NCBI RefSeq assembly: GCF_037975245.1
Contig: NC_092579.1
Span: 27,825,666-27,889,665, forward strand
Direction: 5' to 3'
Origin: Apostichopus japonicus
Taxonomy: Eukaryota > Echinodermata > Holothuroidea > Aspidochirotida > Stichopodidae
DNA length: 64,000 nucleotides
The position numbers and the translations under genes are program-made. Positions 49,962 through 62,384 of this stretch are shown here, in pieces; position 1 is the first letter of the stretch; the number at the start of each line of letters is the position of its first letter. The notes beneath the pieces were generated by a model, which worked only from the letters and a program-made list of their open reading frames with translations, was not told the origin of the DNA and made no database searches.

Positions 49962-51154
49962 CAGGGCGGCGATTTGTTTCAAATATTGGGGGGGGAGACA
50001 TTTGCTTGGGTGCAGGCGTGTAGCAACTTCATCCCCAGAATTGTTCGCGCGCTTTGTGATATTTTGTATACATATATATATATATATAAATATATATATA
50101 TATCTATGTATATATATACAGGTGCGTATCCAGGATTTTCTAACCCGGGGGCGTGAAATACTATCAAAGCCGAGCGCCACCATCGGTTGGTGCGCAGCGT
50201 ACAAGAAAATTTCTGGTTTTGACAGCCCCCCAGATCACCAGAAATGGCATTTCTCGGGCTTGAAAATGACCAAGCAGATGTACAGTTTTGCCTGAGAACC
50301 AAGTTTTTCCCAATAGTTTTTTTTCCATCCATGACCTTTTTCAAGATTGTCACCAGTCACACATCATGTTCGACCTCATCACATCTCCTGTGGATCATTG
50401 CTTTTGTAGGTAATTCTACGTAACGGCCCACAATACCCGTCAGCCCCACTTTTCAAGGATTTTGGCCCATTATTTGTTCAGAATTTGAATTATAAATTCA
50501 CTTCAAAACATACCCATAATGTTGCACAAAATTTCATCTAAATGGACAACCAATAGAGAAATTCCCCTTCAACCCCTAACAGACCGGTCAAAATTGCACG
50601 AGTAGAGGGAAGTATGATGAAACATGTTGGTCAGGGAATTTTCGAAAATTCAGACACAGTTAATTTATTGGTGTTCAAATATTAAACCTCTTATAACGGC
50701 TACTATAAAACTTCGATATCATAAAAAATACAAAAATATGCTCGAGGGGGCGGTCTCCCCCTCCCCCCCCCCCCGGCTACGCGCCTGCGGTTAGAAATCT
50801 TGTAGGAAACAGGCCAAATGGAAACCCAGTAAACCCATAGCGATGTGGATTATATATATGATTGTACGTACTTACACTCATACACAAGAGATGTACAGAC
50901 ATTATGATAATAATCATGAGTGACAACATGCTATACGGTCACAGGTCACAGAAACGACCACGAAGAGTCATTTACCTCATGCAGCATGCATGTGTTGGAT
51001 GAAGTTTTAGCTACCACCAAATATGATTGGATATTATTTTCTATTTATAGCCACAAAAAAACTATGCCACCAAATATTGGGGGATATTAGATACTATATC
51101 CCCCACCTAAAATATTGGGGGGGGGGACATGATCCCCCATGATCGCCGCCCATG
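49962..51154. mobile_element. hAT-type element with nested insertion
   Basis: Ends CAGGGCGGCGAT and ATCGCCGCCCATG are inverted with one mismatch, flanked by an 8-bp duplication GCCTGTTG at 49954-49961 and 51155-51162. G-rich and ATATTGGGGG motifs occur inside both ends. The interior contains a second element at about 50119-50787, so this copy is older than the insert. Confidence 0.85.
50119..50787. mobile_element. Nested MITE-like element
   Basis: Ends CAGGTGCGTATCC and GGCTACGCGCCTG are roughly inverted. It contains GCGCCACCATCGGTTGG, shared with the MITE in the left arm of the foldback element, and a C-rich tract before the right end. No target duplication was found; the left flank is a TA microsatellite that may have changed. 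Confidence 0.6.
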
Positions 51155-52053
51155 GCCTGTTGGGTATGCAGATGTGAAAGTAGACGAATGTTTTTGAAAG
51201 GTTATGATACTTTATAGATTTTTTTTATACATAAAGGAAGCATAGAATGAGAAAAGTTGGTAAACACTTTAGATATAAAAGGATATACCTTTTATAAGTA
51301 TATATATTTCTTTTTTCTATATCAAAACTGAAACATGTGTTGTGGTACCTACGGCGTTCCACATTCTACAGTACACATTGGACTGTGATATAAACCAAAC
51401 CCCGCTGAACGACACGACGCTACTGCTTTCTTCTTTTTCTCAGAAAAAAAGTGATGTAGGCTATGCCTATAACCAACCGCTATGCAGGCTTTCTCTCTAT
51501 GCTGTATGTTTATCCATAATTTTATTTCATCCCAACTTTACCAAGGTCTGAGTTTTATGATAAGTCGTCCCATAATGTAGACCTTACATTCTCTTGTGTT
51601 GATGTTTGTATAATACAGTTTGAATAGTCTAAAATGTAGCCTAGTCGGTCACGTAGGCGCCCACTCGTTAGTGATATATCGGTTGTAGTTTCGCGAATTA
51701 TTGCAGTATAGCGTGGACTTTGGGGGTAGCGGTGGTATGGGGGGGGGGGGCTGGGGCTTGTCACTCCGCCATCGGTACTTTCTGCCATAGAAGATGTGCT
51801 CTTTCCGCCTTAGAAAAAAAGTGCCTTCCGCCATGTTACCGCCTGCACTTTTTCTATTGCGGAAAGAGCACATTGTGGGTAGGATACTAGAGTAGGCTAG
51901 CTATGATTATGAAGGTTAGAAATGTAAAATGTTACCAATGTTTTTCCATTAGCAACATTTATAACATTTTGTGATTACATTAATAAAATATCCGTGGAAA
52001 TGACTTTAAAACTCCTCCGAAGCCTTGTTTGCCCCAGTTAGGGGTGAAATATA

Positions 52054-52329
52054 GGCCGTGGCTATTCTTACGACTAGTCGTAACAAATATTTATAAACTA
52101 TTCTTATGACAAAGGCGAATTCAAGCGCAGTAAAATAAATAAAGCAACTGCGCATGTAGTAGGGGTAACCCTAACCATAACCCTAAACCCCAATCCTAAC
52201 CCTAACCCTATAACCGGAAATTATTGTTACTCCTGGTCGTAAAAATAGTACTCCTGGTCATAAAAATAGCAACTGCGCATGCGTAATCGGAAATTATTCT
52301 TACGACTAGTCGTAAGAATAGCCACTTTG
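52054..52329. mobile_element. MITE carrying telomere-like repeats, copy 1
   Basis: 276 bp with inverted ends GGCCGTGGCTATTC and GAATAGCCACTTTG, each followed inward by the palindrome TTACGACTAGTCGTAA or a close variant. A perfect 9-bp duplication TGAAATATA lies at 52045-52053 and 52330-52338. The interior at about 52170-52211 is a degenerate CCCTAA array. A 9-bp duplication suggests the Mutator group. Confidence 0.9.
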
Positions 52330-52632
52330 TGAAATATACCTGATGATTTCCCTTTGCGACATTTATAACGTGTATGATCACATTAATAAAATGTTTGCAG
52401 TATATATATGTTAATGACTTTGAAATTCCTCTGAAACCCTGTTTGCCAGAGTAAAGGTCAAAACATATCACATGTTTTTCCCTTTGCGACATTTAAAAAA
52501 ATAACTGATTACATTAATAAAATATAATGTACGGCAGGAAGGTATCGAAGTATGAACTTATGGCGGAAAGGCACTAGATTCGGACATTGGTAGTATTAGT
52601 ACCAGGTAGCATAGTGATAATGGTAGTATTAG

Positions 52633-52987
52633 CAAGGGCGTAGGATCCGGGGGGGCTGGGGTGGCGCCAGCCCCCCCAGTGAAAAATATGGAGGGGCGGA
52701 AGTATCATTCCGCCCCCCGCTTCGCAAGTCAGAAAACCCCTTTTTCATTTCCAAATGAGATAAAAATCTCATTTGGAGAACCAAATTGCATCTATGGCCA
52801 GGTGAAAATGCAAAATTATTTACAAAATGGAGTGGGTGTTGAAGTGTGCTATATTGCACCAAATTGCATCAGAGGCCACCTGAAAAATTCCAAAGGGGAG
52901 GGGGACACCCCCTCCCCTTAGACCCCTCCCCCAGGCCGACCATCAGTCTTCAGCCCCCCCACTCAAAAGTACCTTCCTACGCCACTG
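52633..52987. mobile_element. hAT-type MITE
   Basis: Ends CAAGGGCGTAGGATCC and CCTTCCTACGCCACTG, with an 8-bp duplication AGTATTAG at 52625-52632 and 52988-52995. C- or G-rich subterminal tracts. No gene of its own. Confidence 0.9.
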
Positions 52988-53384
52988 AGTATTAGTACCA
53001 AGATAGCATAGTGATAATGGTATTGCATGCTACCGACGTCATGTAACTTACTATAGCCAAGGCCCATAGCAGAACTAAGGGAGACAACTGTGAATGGTAT
53101 ACATTAACTTTAAAAAGGCCAAGTGAAAATTAAAACTGGAATGTCAATTGATTTGTTAGGAAAATGTTAGAAGTTTTCTTTACACATCTGGAAATTAAAT
53201 TCCAAAACTCCTAGTAATATTTGACTCAGCGATTGTAGGTTACTTGCAAAGTGAGCACATGTTTCATCCCGATTTAGGTTAGTTTCTCTATTTTGTCATA
53301 AGTGACATGTACAGTATTCTATGCCTATCTTAACTTTGTACTTGTAGCTTTCCATTTTCTCTCCTTTAAGATAATTGCCAGAGG

Positions 53385-56300
53385 ATGTTGATACTGCATT
53401 CATCAAGACGGCTCGCCTTCAAGGCAAACTTCCTTGGCGCTGATATTAAGTGCTATGTGACAAAATGTTTGTCAACTTCAGTTGTGTCCGCACAAAAAAG
53501 TATCAAATCAGAACATTGGAAGAACCTCCTTTGGCTACGAAAGGTAAAGAACATTTAGGAGACCTGTTTTCATGGATCTCAGGAAAGTTTTGCCAAAGGA
53601 TTATATTATGAAAGCTGTGTTTTTGGATATATGTTCAGTATATCTATTCTGTACATTTGGGATTGAACTGTAACCACACACACTTTATAACATGCTGAAT
53701 CCATAACCTTTCCTTTGTAACCATGCAAATTACTAAAAGAATCGGGTACTACCAGCATTCCTGTTTCAAGTGATTGTCTGTATATTTAAACATACATTTC
53801 TCTATAATGATATATTTTTAGAATAATGAGAATATGACTTTTAACATATACATTAAAAAGAAATGAACCTTGACCTTGATGATATATGATAATACTACTC
53901 ATACATGTTGTACTTCCACAGCTTCCCCAGTCAACCACAGCAGGTACGAAAGTAATTGAAAGCTCACTAAAACCAGAGGAATCCACCAAATCTAGTCAGT
54001 GGTCAGAATCTTTACCTATTGATAAGGACACCGATAAAGCTTCACCAGAAATTTCAGAAGTATTACAACACGAGCATCATGAAGAGAGGTACAGGTTAAG
54101 AGTATCGGAGGAAGGGGTGGTGAAAGACGAGGAGAGGAGGGAGAACGCCTCTGCTGTTGATACAGTTATCGCTCATGTGACACCTTGTCCCATAGAACCA
54201 AAGGATGGTAACAAGGAAGAAGAGAAACCAGTGGTAGAGGAAATGTGGAGAAGACAGAAAGCTAAACTTACAGAATTACCATCCCTTTACTTACAGTTAT
54301 CAAAGAGTAGATTAACAAGTAAGTTTGTTAACCTTTCCATTTATAGACAAATGTCGAAGTTAAAGGATTCCTTAGCTATGCAAATTGTGTATCCTGACTC
54401 AGCACAACCTAACATAGAATAAGTGCGCAGTTCTCTTGGAAATGAGCTTTTAAATACTGATTGTACATTTAAACAGGTTTCACAGTAGTTTGACTCAACT
54501 TCTTAACTCTGACAAAGAAGCATATATGTGTATAGAGAAGATAGAATCGAACAAGCCCATATTCTATCCAATGACAGAACCCTTTTGCCAATTCAGATGA
54601 TATGATACCGGTCATGCTTGTGTGGCCACTAGATAAGGAAAAGATGGTCAGTTTGCTTGTTGTATTAAATCTTGTATTTTGCAGAGAAACTGCCATGCTT
54701 TTGTCACTTTGAAATTAAGCCTTGAATCCTTCTTCATATAATGTGAGATATTTGGTTACTGTAATAAGTCTTGAAGATAGTTAGTTTGTTTGTGTTAATT
54801 CATCAGGCTTAGTTGTTATATCAGCCTTAGCTGGATATGGAATGGCTCCAGCGACCTTTGACCTCCTTACCTGTGCACTAATGGCCGGAGGGACTTTTCT
54901 CACATCTTGTTCAGCAAACACAATAAATCAGGTGAGTTCATGTTGTCCTCATTACATAATTTACTGCACAACTGTTTTTCTTGTTTTTTTGTTTGGAGTA
55001 ACAATCACACATTATCCCCTGTTGTGACTTTAAAGGTATTAAAGACTCGCCCCAAACCGCGTGTCTCCCTCTGAAAAATGTTAACTTTCCGTTGCTTGCA
55101 AGTGAAGTTTTTTCTTGTCGCTTTTATTCTTGTCGCTTGGTGATACCTTGTTATCTTTTATCTGGACCTGAGATGTCCATCGCTGCTATGTACACTGTGT
55201 TGTGGGTATGGACCGTAGCTGCATGTATTGACTGTACACTAGTGTCTAATTACCGACGGTAGCAAGCTGTGTGTGTATTTTCTGGGATCGATGGTGGTGT
55301 CTAACACTTCTGTTACACCTCATTCGAAACTAGGTCAGATTACTGGCATCAGACATTGCGCGAGTCTTCACTCACCTTTAATGCCACAAGTGAACAGGAT
55401 ATCCAGTACTTAACTAGCTGTTTTCAAATTAAAGTGGGCTACCTCTTTATGTACAAAATGCCAAAACTGTCAGTGTTTCTTTTCTTTTGCTTACATTGAG
55501 TTATAATATTAGTTACTTTCGAAACATGTAATATTGAAAGTCTTAGTACAGTTGGAATTACAAGCTTGTATAATGTTTGGGGAGAAATTCAGTTTAGATT
55601 TTACCTTTCCATGCAACTTGTAAATCAGTTTCAAATGTATCCCTCTTGCCTTCAAGTCTAAACTTTAAAAATATTGTCATTTGGATGCCTTTAGAGATTG
55701 AGTACAGACAAGGAAAGTAAAGTTAACATTAATTTTTAGAGGAAAGCTTCATACAAGCCTAACTTTACTTATACTACAGTTCTTTGAGGTGCCTTATGAC
55801 TCGCAGATGGCAAGAACCAGAAATAGGGTGCTTGTACGGGGTCTCTTAAGGTAAGTGCCCTTGTATCTTTACCTTTTTGTGGAAATGGTATTAGGATTAA
55901 AACATTTAAAACTTCAGATAATGTTCTTTGGAAATTACTTGTAATTTGATGCAAAAACCTGATTTTTGAAAAATATTTAAATTTTTAAAAATTTTTGTTG
56001 TTGAAATTTCTTGCTATAATTCCGTTCTTTCCTCCTTCAGTCCTCTTCATGCAGTTGGTTTTGCCTCATTGGTTGGTATAACTGGTGTCAGCACATTGTA
56101 TCACTTAGTGAATCCTTTGTCAGCCGGTATCGCAGCTGCGACTTTGTTCCTGTACGTCTCAGCCTATACACCGCTGAAGAGGGTCAGCATTGTGAACACC
56201 TGGATGGGTGCAGTCGTAGGTGCGTTACCTCCGATGATCGGTTGGGCGGCATGTACAGGTGGCTTAGACTATGGTGAGTGACTTAATATTTAACCTGATA

Positions 56301-57778
56301 TTATAGTTTGATATTCGGGATTTGTAAGCGTTACTTTGTACCCTGGGAGGCAGGTATTTCATAAACTTTAACATATTTAAGTGTAGAAATGACTATATTT
56401 GATCTTTTTGAACCAGAATTCTCCCTTAATATGTTGCATGGACAATTTTCTTACATTAATCTACTTTAATTCAATCAAAATGAACTTTGATTCAAGTGAG
56501 AACATAAGTTTTCTGGATTGTTACTATTTGAAAATGTACTTTGCAACAGCTTTATAATTGTACATTACTAATTGTATTGTAATGGAATGGAGAGTTCTTC
56601 AAAATCAGGAAACACTATTGTGGGAATAGACATGGAGAAATGACTTAATCTATAACAAATTGAGATAAGCCTCCTAAATGGGGTAACATTAATATGAGAG
56701 GAGAAATCAATCAGAGTAACTACTGGTATTTAAAGGGATTGCTTATATATACATCTTGGATATTACACTTGAGTAAACGTTGTAGGAAGAGATTAAAGGC
56801 ATTGAAGACTCGCCCCAAACAGTGTGCCGCCCTGTGAAAAAGTTAACTTTCCGTTGCTTGCAAGTGAAGTTTTTTCTTATTGCTACAAAATGCAGACACT
56901 AATGAAACATGATACCTTGTTATCTTTTATCTGGACCTGAGATCAAGGAGTGCCATAACAACTCCCTGCTGAGATGTCCATTGCTGCTCTTTACACTGTG
57001 TTATGGGTATTGACCGTAGCTGCATGTAATGACTGTACACTAGTGTCTAATTACCGACGGTAGCAAGCTGTGTGTGTATTTTCTGGGATCGATGGTGGTG
57101 TCTGACACTTCTGTTACACTTATTTCGAAATTAGGTCAGATTATCGGCATGAGATGTTTCTTTGTGCGCGAAGCTTCACACCCTTTAAGTTGGTCAGGGC
57201 TGCTTCTTTTGGAAACTGCTACTTAACGGATTGATCGGTCCTGCTCCGATCTACTCTCTTCTGGATTTAATGACACACTGGATCTGGATCTGAATGGGCT
57301 ATGAGTGATGTAGTTTGTACACAGAATTTGTATTAAACCATTCTATATTTTCTTTCAACCTTCAGGAGCTTTCTTGATGGCCGGCTTCCTCTACTGCTGG
57401 CAGTTCCCTCACTTTAACGCCCTCAGCTGGAACCTCCGTAGCGATTACTCCCGAGGCGGTTACTGCATGATGGCCACGACAGACCCATCCCTCTGTCGTC
57501 GTGTCGCCCTCCGACATTGCATAGCGATAATTGGACTCAGCACCATGGCACCGATGTTAGATCTCACCACATGGACGTTTGCAATGGATTCGTTGCCCCT
57601 GAATCTATGGTTCAGTTATTTAGCCTGGAGATTTTATGATGATGCGGACAGCAAGTCGGCTAGGAGATTATTTTTATTCAGCCTTCTTCATCTGCCCATG
57701 TTGATGCTGCTTCTTCTCATTAGTAAGAAGGATCTTCATCCGGAGAAACCAGAGTCTAACATTAAAGTAATCGTGTGA
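53385..57778 (+). CDS. COX10: COX10, protoheme IX farnesyltransferase (haem O synthase), mitochondrial
   Basis: Six coding exons: 53385-53543, 53922-54318, 54807-54931, 55780-55850, 56041-56273 and 57366-57778 (TGA). All are GT-AG and in phase, giving 465 aa. The N-terminus is basic and hydroxylated, as expected for mitochondrial import. Residues 54 to about 160 are a low-complexity acidic linker. The UbiA-type core starts near [14 protein letters not shown]. It holds the polyprenyl-diphosphate/Mg site (N223 to D234, with [10 protein letters not shown]), the [13 protein letters not shown] loop and the family block [11 protein letters not shown]...DYSRGGY (340-361). The enzyme adds a farnesyl group to haem B to make haem O, the precursor of haem A for cytochrome c oxidase, in the inner membrane. 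MITEs sit in introns 3 and 5. A poly(A) signal candidate is AATAAA at 58065. Confidence 0.97.
55034..55377 (+). mobile_element. TTAA-flanked MITE, copy 3 (COX10 intron 3)
   Basis: About 344 bp, starting AGGTATTAAAGACTCGC and ending GCGCGAGTCTTCACTCACCT, flanked by TTAA at 55030-55033 and 55378-55381. The body matches the other copies with short deletions. Confidence 0.88.
56797..57184 (+). mobile_element. TTAA-flanked MITE, copy 4 (COX10 intron 5)
   Basis: 388 bp from AGGCATTGAAGACTCGC to GCTTCACACCCT, flanked by TTAA at 56793-56796 and 57185-57188. It carries an extra 30-odd bp around 56943-56975 (AGTGCCATAACAACTCCC) not seen in the other copies. Confidence 0.88.
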
Positions 57779-60657
57779 AGATGGAAGACATGGATACTTT
57801 GCACTGTTCCAAGAGATTCCACCAGTGTGGCTGAATGGTTTTGCAAGTATTGTTAGAACTTGTAGGGTGCCAGGTGCTTTAGTTGATCCGAAGGTGAAAC
57901 CCTCAACGATCTCTAACTTTGCCTAAAATGAGCCGGACTCATTGTTGTGGAAGATCTTTAAGCCTTGCATTGCTAATTTTCTCCATTTGAGGCACCTTTT
58001 AGATTGATGTAACATGTTCATCTGTCCATGCTCATCTCTAAGCTGAGTGCTTAAAGTGGAGAGAAATAAAAGCAGGCTTAACTACTGTATGGTGCTACTT
58101 GAATATAATATATGTGGAATACACCAGATGGCTTGTAGACAACACTTCATGCTTGACCAAAAATCTTTTGGTCATTCAGAGGATGGATTAATTGATAACC
58201 TTCTGGTTGTTAGGCTTCATATATTTATATCTTTTTAATTCACAGAAGTGTAGCAAATTTCATGATAGTTGCAAGAATTTGGTTGTTCATAGACCTGATG
58301 TGTGTCCGAATATAGACTTTTAAGCCAAGTCTCAAATATGTGGGAACTGGACGGAAGGGGAAAAAAATCAGTTGAACAGCAATGAAAAACTCTTTCTACT
58401 CACTTGTGTAATTGTAGTCATGATATTGAGGAAAACTTGGAATCAATGACCAAAAGAGCATTGGACGCAGTTGTTTATGCACAATGAATCTGTGACATAA
58501 TGACAAACTTTTGATATCAGAGCACTATATCCAAAACTTAATTCAAAGTAGGTTTTTGCAACCAAACTTCAACTATTCTAAGGCACATACCTTATCTAAT
58601 ACACCCTTGTATGATTGAGAGACATTTGATGTACATTTGGATTGGAGTCCTCATGCCCACTCCCAAGTTGCACCATCCCACCCAGGGGAAATGGATTGGT
58701 ACGTTTAGAGCGAACCCAGAATTACTCCTAGATGTAATTCCCTCAACTACAAGATTTAGATCATTGAAACAGGAAAGAGACACTTTATTTGCATTTTAAT
58801 CAATGTTGTGTAAGTACTTATTGAATTTTGAAGGTTTACTATGTCAGCTTGGGGTGCAGATACCATGAGCATCTTTGACAGTATCTGCTGAGTGACTTTT
58901 TTCCCTCTTAATTATGGAAAGTGCATTTTAAGCACCAAAATGTCCAGGTGATCACAAACGATTTTAAAACGACAAGAGAAAGGGAAAGTGCAAAAAGAGA
59001 GATGTCGTGGAAAGCAATTTAATTATTTCTATCAATAATTTTTAAATGTACATATATTATGCTGTCTGTAAAAGTTACTGAAGATATGAAATGAATGACG
59101 ATCAGCTCTCTTACAAAATTGAGGTGGTGCATTATTCCTGAGGATGCATCGTAAGCATAATGAATCCTTTCAAAGACGTTATCATTTAAAAGTTTCAGCC
59201 TATGCATTCTATTGTGACATACAATACAGTGTCACTACTGAAATAACTTCAGAATACAATACCTCAGGTTCTAAAAGATCCAGCTTGTTTTGGTTTTCTT
59301 TCTTGTACACATATTGCACATACCCAACTCTTCATCTGATAGAAATGATCATGCTTGTCTCAAGAAAGTAATAGCTATATGATTCTATCTTTTTTCATGA
59401 ACTGCCATTTTGTTTTAGATACCTCCAATTCTAATCATGCCGAAAATGAAGGGACAGAATGACCTAGATCAACTTGTGAGGGGGAAGGGGGGGGGGGAGG
59501 GAGGGATATTAATAAATCAATTTAATTATGAAGTGAGCATACAGAACTTGCCCAGCTTAGACACTGATTTGGGATGAGCCAAGAGCGTAGTTCAGGCATG
59601 ACGTAATAATGATAAATTTTTAAAAAAATTAAAAGGATTCCTAGAGCAACCTCGGTTTGAAGCAAATGGGAAGACAGCTAAAAGAAATGGCTGCAATTTT
59701 ATGTCAAAAACTAACATCCTCATAAGGGTGACCAAATTTCACCATGGCAATCAAGTTGTAATAATTATTTCTCATAAACATTCCAATGAATTACATTTCA
59801 AGGGTAAATTCAAGATGAAGTTAGTAGTATGAAAGGAAAGCTTCTTGAACAACTTCTGTGACCACTTCCTTGGAGGGCTTATTGTAGTCAGTCAATATAG
59901 GCTACAGCATGAATTGACATCAACCAAATACTAGTATATCAAGCTACCGACAACAAACAAAGCTTTAAGCATTTCATTGTCTGTGACCAGAATATACCTT
60001 AAATAGTTAATAATAGTTGACAAGGAACAACAAACCATGGAAGTACATTTCCACTGAGGAAAAGTATCCTACATTTAAGTACTATCATTTCACTCAACAT
60101 CGATGCAATTGACAATAACATTAAAGCCATAGAACAGTTCATTCAATTGTTAAAGTTTAAACTGTGGTAGTATGATAAATTATTTTTCACTTCACTAAAA
60201 GAAAAATAGATAAAACACTACAATAATTGAAATGATGCAACTATCAAAGAGTCTTAAACTTATGTTATATATTATTCACATTGTTGACATATCAATTTTA
60301 ATTGAATTCTGAATATCTTTAGCATTCTAAAGGCCAACAGTTTTGCCCAGGAAGGTTAAATATGCTAGAAATTCCAACACTGGTCACACTCACAAACTCT
60401 ACCCACTCATGAATTTTCACTCACTGGGACTGTCATCATATTGTCAAACTTAACATCCCTCAATGAATAAGAATAATTTACAAGACCAGAGACTTTAAGA
60501 CAGTTCTTTTGAGCGCTTTCAACAAGTTTTGGCACTCTAGAATTCACGGGCACACCAATGACCTTAAACTTCAGTGTAATCTCATAAGATACAATAGTTA
60601 ACCAAGATCCTAGAACAATTGTTACATGGTAAATAAGTGTAACATTTACTTTCTGAT
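57779..60657. other. Convergent intergenic region between COX10 and the OXLD1-like gene
   Basis: Should contain both 3' UTRs. No further exon was recognised. A poly-G tract lies near 59486. Short open frames such as those near 58611 have no recognisable content. Confidence 0.5.
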
Positions 60658-61152
60658 TCACAATCCAAGTTCTAATTTGAGAAACATCTTAACATTGTAG
60701 TCTTCAACATTGTTCAATATCTCTTTCAATTTGGCTGGCCTCTCTTCTGGAGGATAATATTCATTAACCTCATTTGCATATTTTATCCACACACAATTGA
60801 CACATCCACTTTCACAACATGTCTCTGGATCAGGTGGCTGTGGAGGTTTCTTTTGCAACTTTTTCCTTTCTGATGAAATCAACTCAAGGTCATGCTTTCG
60901 TTGTAACTGGTTTTCTTCATGAGTGTTTTGATCATCTACATCTCCTGTTTGTTGATGCTCACTTTGCACTGTTCCATTTGCCAAGTGTTCTGATGGACCT
61001 GAAACTGACAGCATATTAAATCCTGCAGATCTTTTGTGGGTCATTGTGCTTCTGGTCAGAATCCCTGCAATTGAAACATTCTCAATATATCTAGCAAGGA
61101 GTCTGTTGCATTTCCAGTTGTTAAGGAGCTTGAATTTATTGCTGACATTCAT
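60658..61152 (-). CDS. OXLD1: OXLD1-like protein (oxidoreductase-like domain)
   Basis: 164 aa in one coding exon. The C-terminal part holds the family signature PPQPPDPETCCESGCVNCVW (residues 103-122), with C112, C113, C117 and C120, followed by a helical tail. The N-terminus is basic and could target mitochondria. The middle (about 50-100) is polar and poorly conserved. OXLD1 is a small protein of poorly known function carrying an oxidoreductase-like domain, reported in mitochondria. The ATG is preceded by a good acceptor (tctttacag), so the 5' UTR is probably spliced; one donor candidate is at about 61830 on the minus strand. Tail-to-tail with COX10 and head-to-head with the gene starting at 62132. 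Confidence 0.85.
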   Translation of the reverse strand: MNVSNKFKLLNNWKCNRLLARYIENVSIAGILTRSTMTHKRSAGFNMLSVSGPSEHLANGTVQSEHQQTGDVDDQNTHEENQLQRKHDLELISSERKKLQKKPPQPPDPETCCESGCVNCVWIKYANEVNEYYPPEERPAKLKEILNNVEDYNVKMFLKLELGL

Positions 61153-62131
61153 GGCTAGGTACTGTAAAGATTAGTTTTTCACCTGTGAATGGATAGGAAG
61201 AGAAGAGGCATAAAACATGAAAATGGTTATAAAGGTGATATATAGTACCACAAACTTGGGCATTAACATATTTTACTACAAATGTTTTTGAAACAGTAAT
61301 TGGTTGGTCAAATATTTCACAGAGGGATGTCAGCCATGAATATATACATGCCAAGGCTCTGGGAAAAATGCAAAAGCCACCATAAATAACTGAATTCAAT
61401 GATAAATATGCTAATAAAATGAAGCTTGCTCTTATGTTTAGCATTAAAACAAGGCAGAAATAACAAATATGTAATATACAGCAGTTTTGCTAATCCATGC
61501 GATTTATTTACAATTAGGCCTTGGCCTAACGATCTAATCCTCAGAATTGTTTTGAATAAATTACCCTCAGAAACGTTATTTCCGTCGTTTAGTACGTAGA
61601 ATTCAGGCATATATTACCCTTTTGTTATAATTAAGCGTGGGAACAAATGTAGCCTAAGTTAACTTTAGGCTAAGTCTGAAACTTATATAGTACTAGTAGA
61701 CTAGGCTAAGCCTAACCTGGGAGTTATTCCATAACAACTCCCTGGCCTAACTATAACGTTAGTGATACTGACATCTCTGTTCAACGGATGTTTTTGGGGA
61801 CATTGCTTCTTCGGAATCAGCGACACTCACCCAATAAACTTATGGAAGCATTGCGGAGAGTTTGTTATTCCCATGACATTCATGTATGGCTTTAATTTGA
61901 GAAGGCTTCCAAGGTCGAAGTTGTTGATTGTTTTTATTTTTGTGCAGAGTCGTGTGTGATTGCGAAATTTCGGAAAACCTGACCTGATGACCGGTGACCG
62001 TGCTAGAGAACCCCTCTCTATAATTCTTGCAATGACATAGACGTGTAGCTTTGGCTGAAGCTTACACAATGTATGTTTAGAATGTCAGCTTTGTGAAAAA
62101 GCCGAAACCTTGTTTAACACTATGGAAGAAA
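61153..62131. promoter_or_regulatory. Divergent intergenic region, likely promoters
   Basis: About 1 kb separates the start codons of the OXLD1-like gene (minus) and the gene at 62132 (plus). It should include the OXLD1 leader exon and both promoters. No individual element can be assigned with confidence. Confidence 0.35.
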
Positions 62132-62384
62132 ATGGCTGCGTCCTGTGAAAAGGTGGAATTTCAAACGCTGAGCAACAACATGCAAACCGAGGACAGAAAA
62201 ACACAGAGTTTTCGGAGCAGCTTGAATCCAGGTGGAAGATCTTTTTATTCCTTACCGGAAGACTATGAAGCAGGAAAGCGACGTAAAGATGATTTCGAAA
62301 ATAAGCAGAAACTACTCAACCACGTCCACGACATGGTTATTGGAAACTCCGCAACGTTCAGTGGTCCATTTGGTATACGATCTG
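62132..62384 (+). CDS. First coding exon of an unidentified gene (possibly aminotransferase class V-like)
   Basis: The ATG at 62132 opens 84 codons plus one base, ending at a strong donor (TCTG|gtgagt). The protein starts MAASCEKVEFQTLSN and later reads LNHVHDMVIGNSATFSGPFG. The last part loosely resembles the N-terminal leader of uncharacterised class V aminotransferase-like proteins, in which a 'GPFG' stretch precedes the PLP domain, but no catalytic residue is in view. A short upstream frame starts at 62122. The next exon was not found before the right edge. The exon is convincing; the family is a guess. Confidence 0.5.

Larger units (their letters stand above)
48747..53384. other. Intergenic region rich in transposons
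   Basis: Between the LRR gene and COX10. It holds a nested hAT-type element (49962-51154), a telomere-motif MITE (52054-52329), another hAT-type MITE (52633-52987), AT microsatellites near 50072-50116 and several poly-G tracts. No convincing exon was seen. Confidence 0.6.

Noticed and set aside
52170-52211. A true telomere or chromosome-fusion scar
   Set aside because: The CCCTAA tract is short and degenerate and lies inside an element with a 9-bp target duplication; a second copy has the same layout.
60407-60661. 84-codon minus-strand frame next to OXLD1
   Set aside because: Lies in the expected 3' UTR of the OXLD1-like gene and has no recognisable content.
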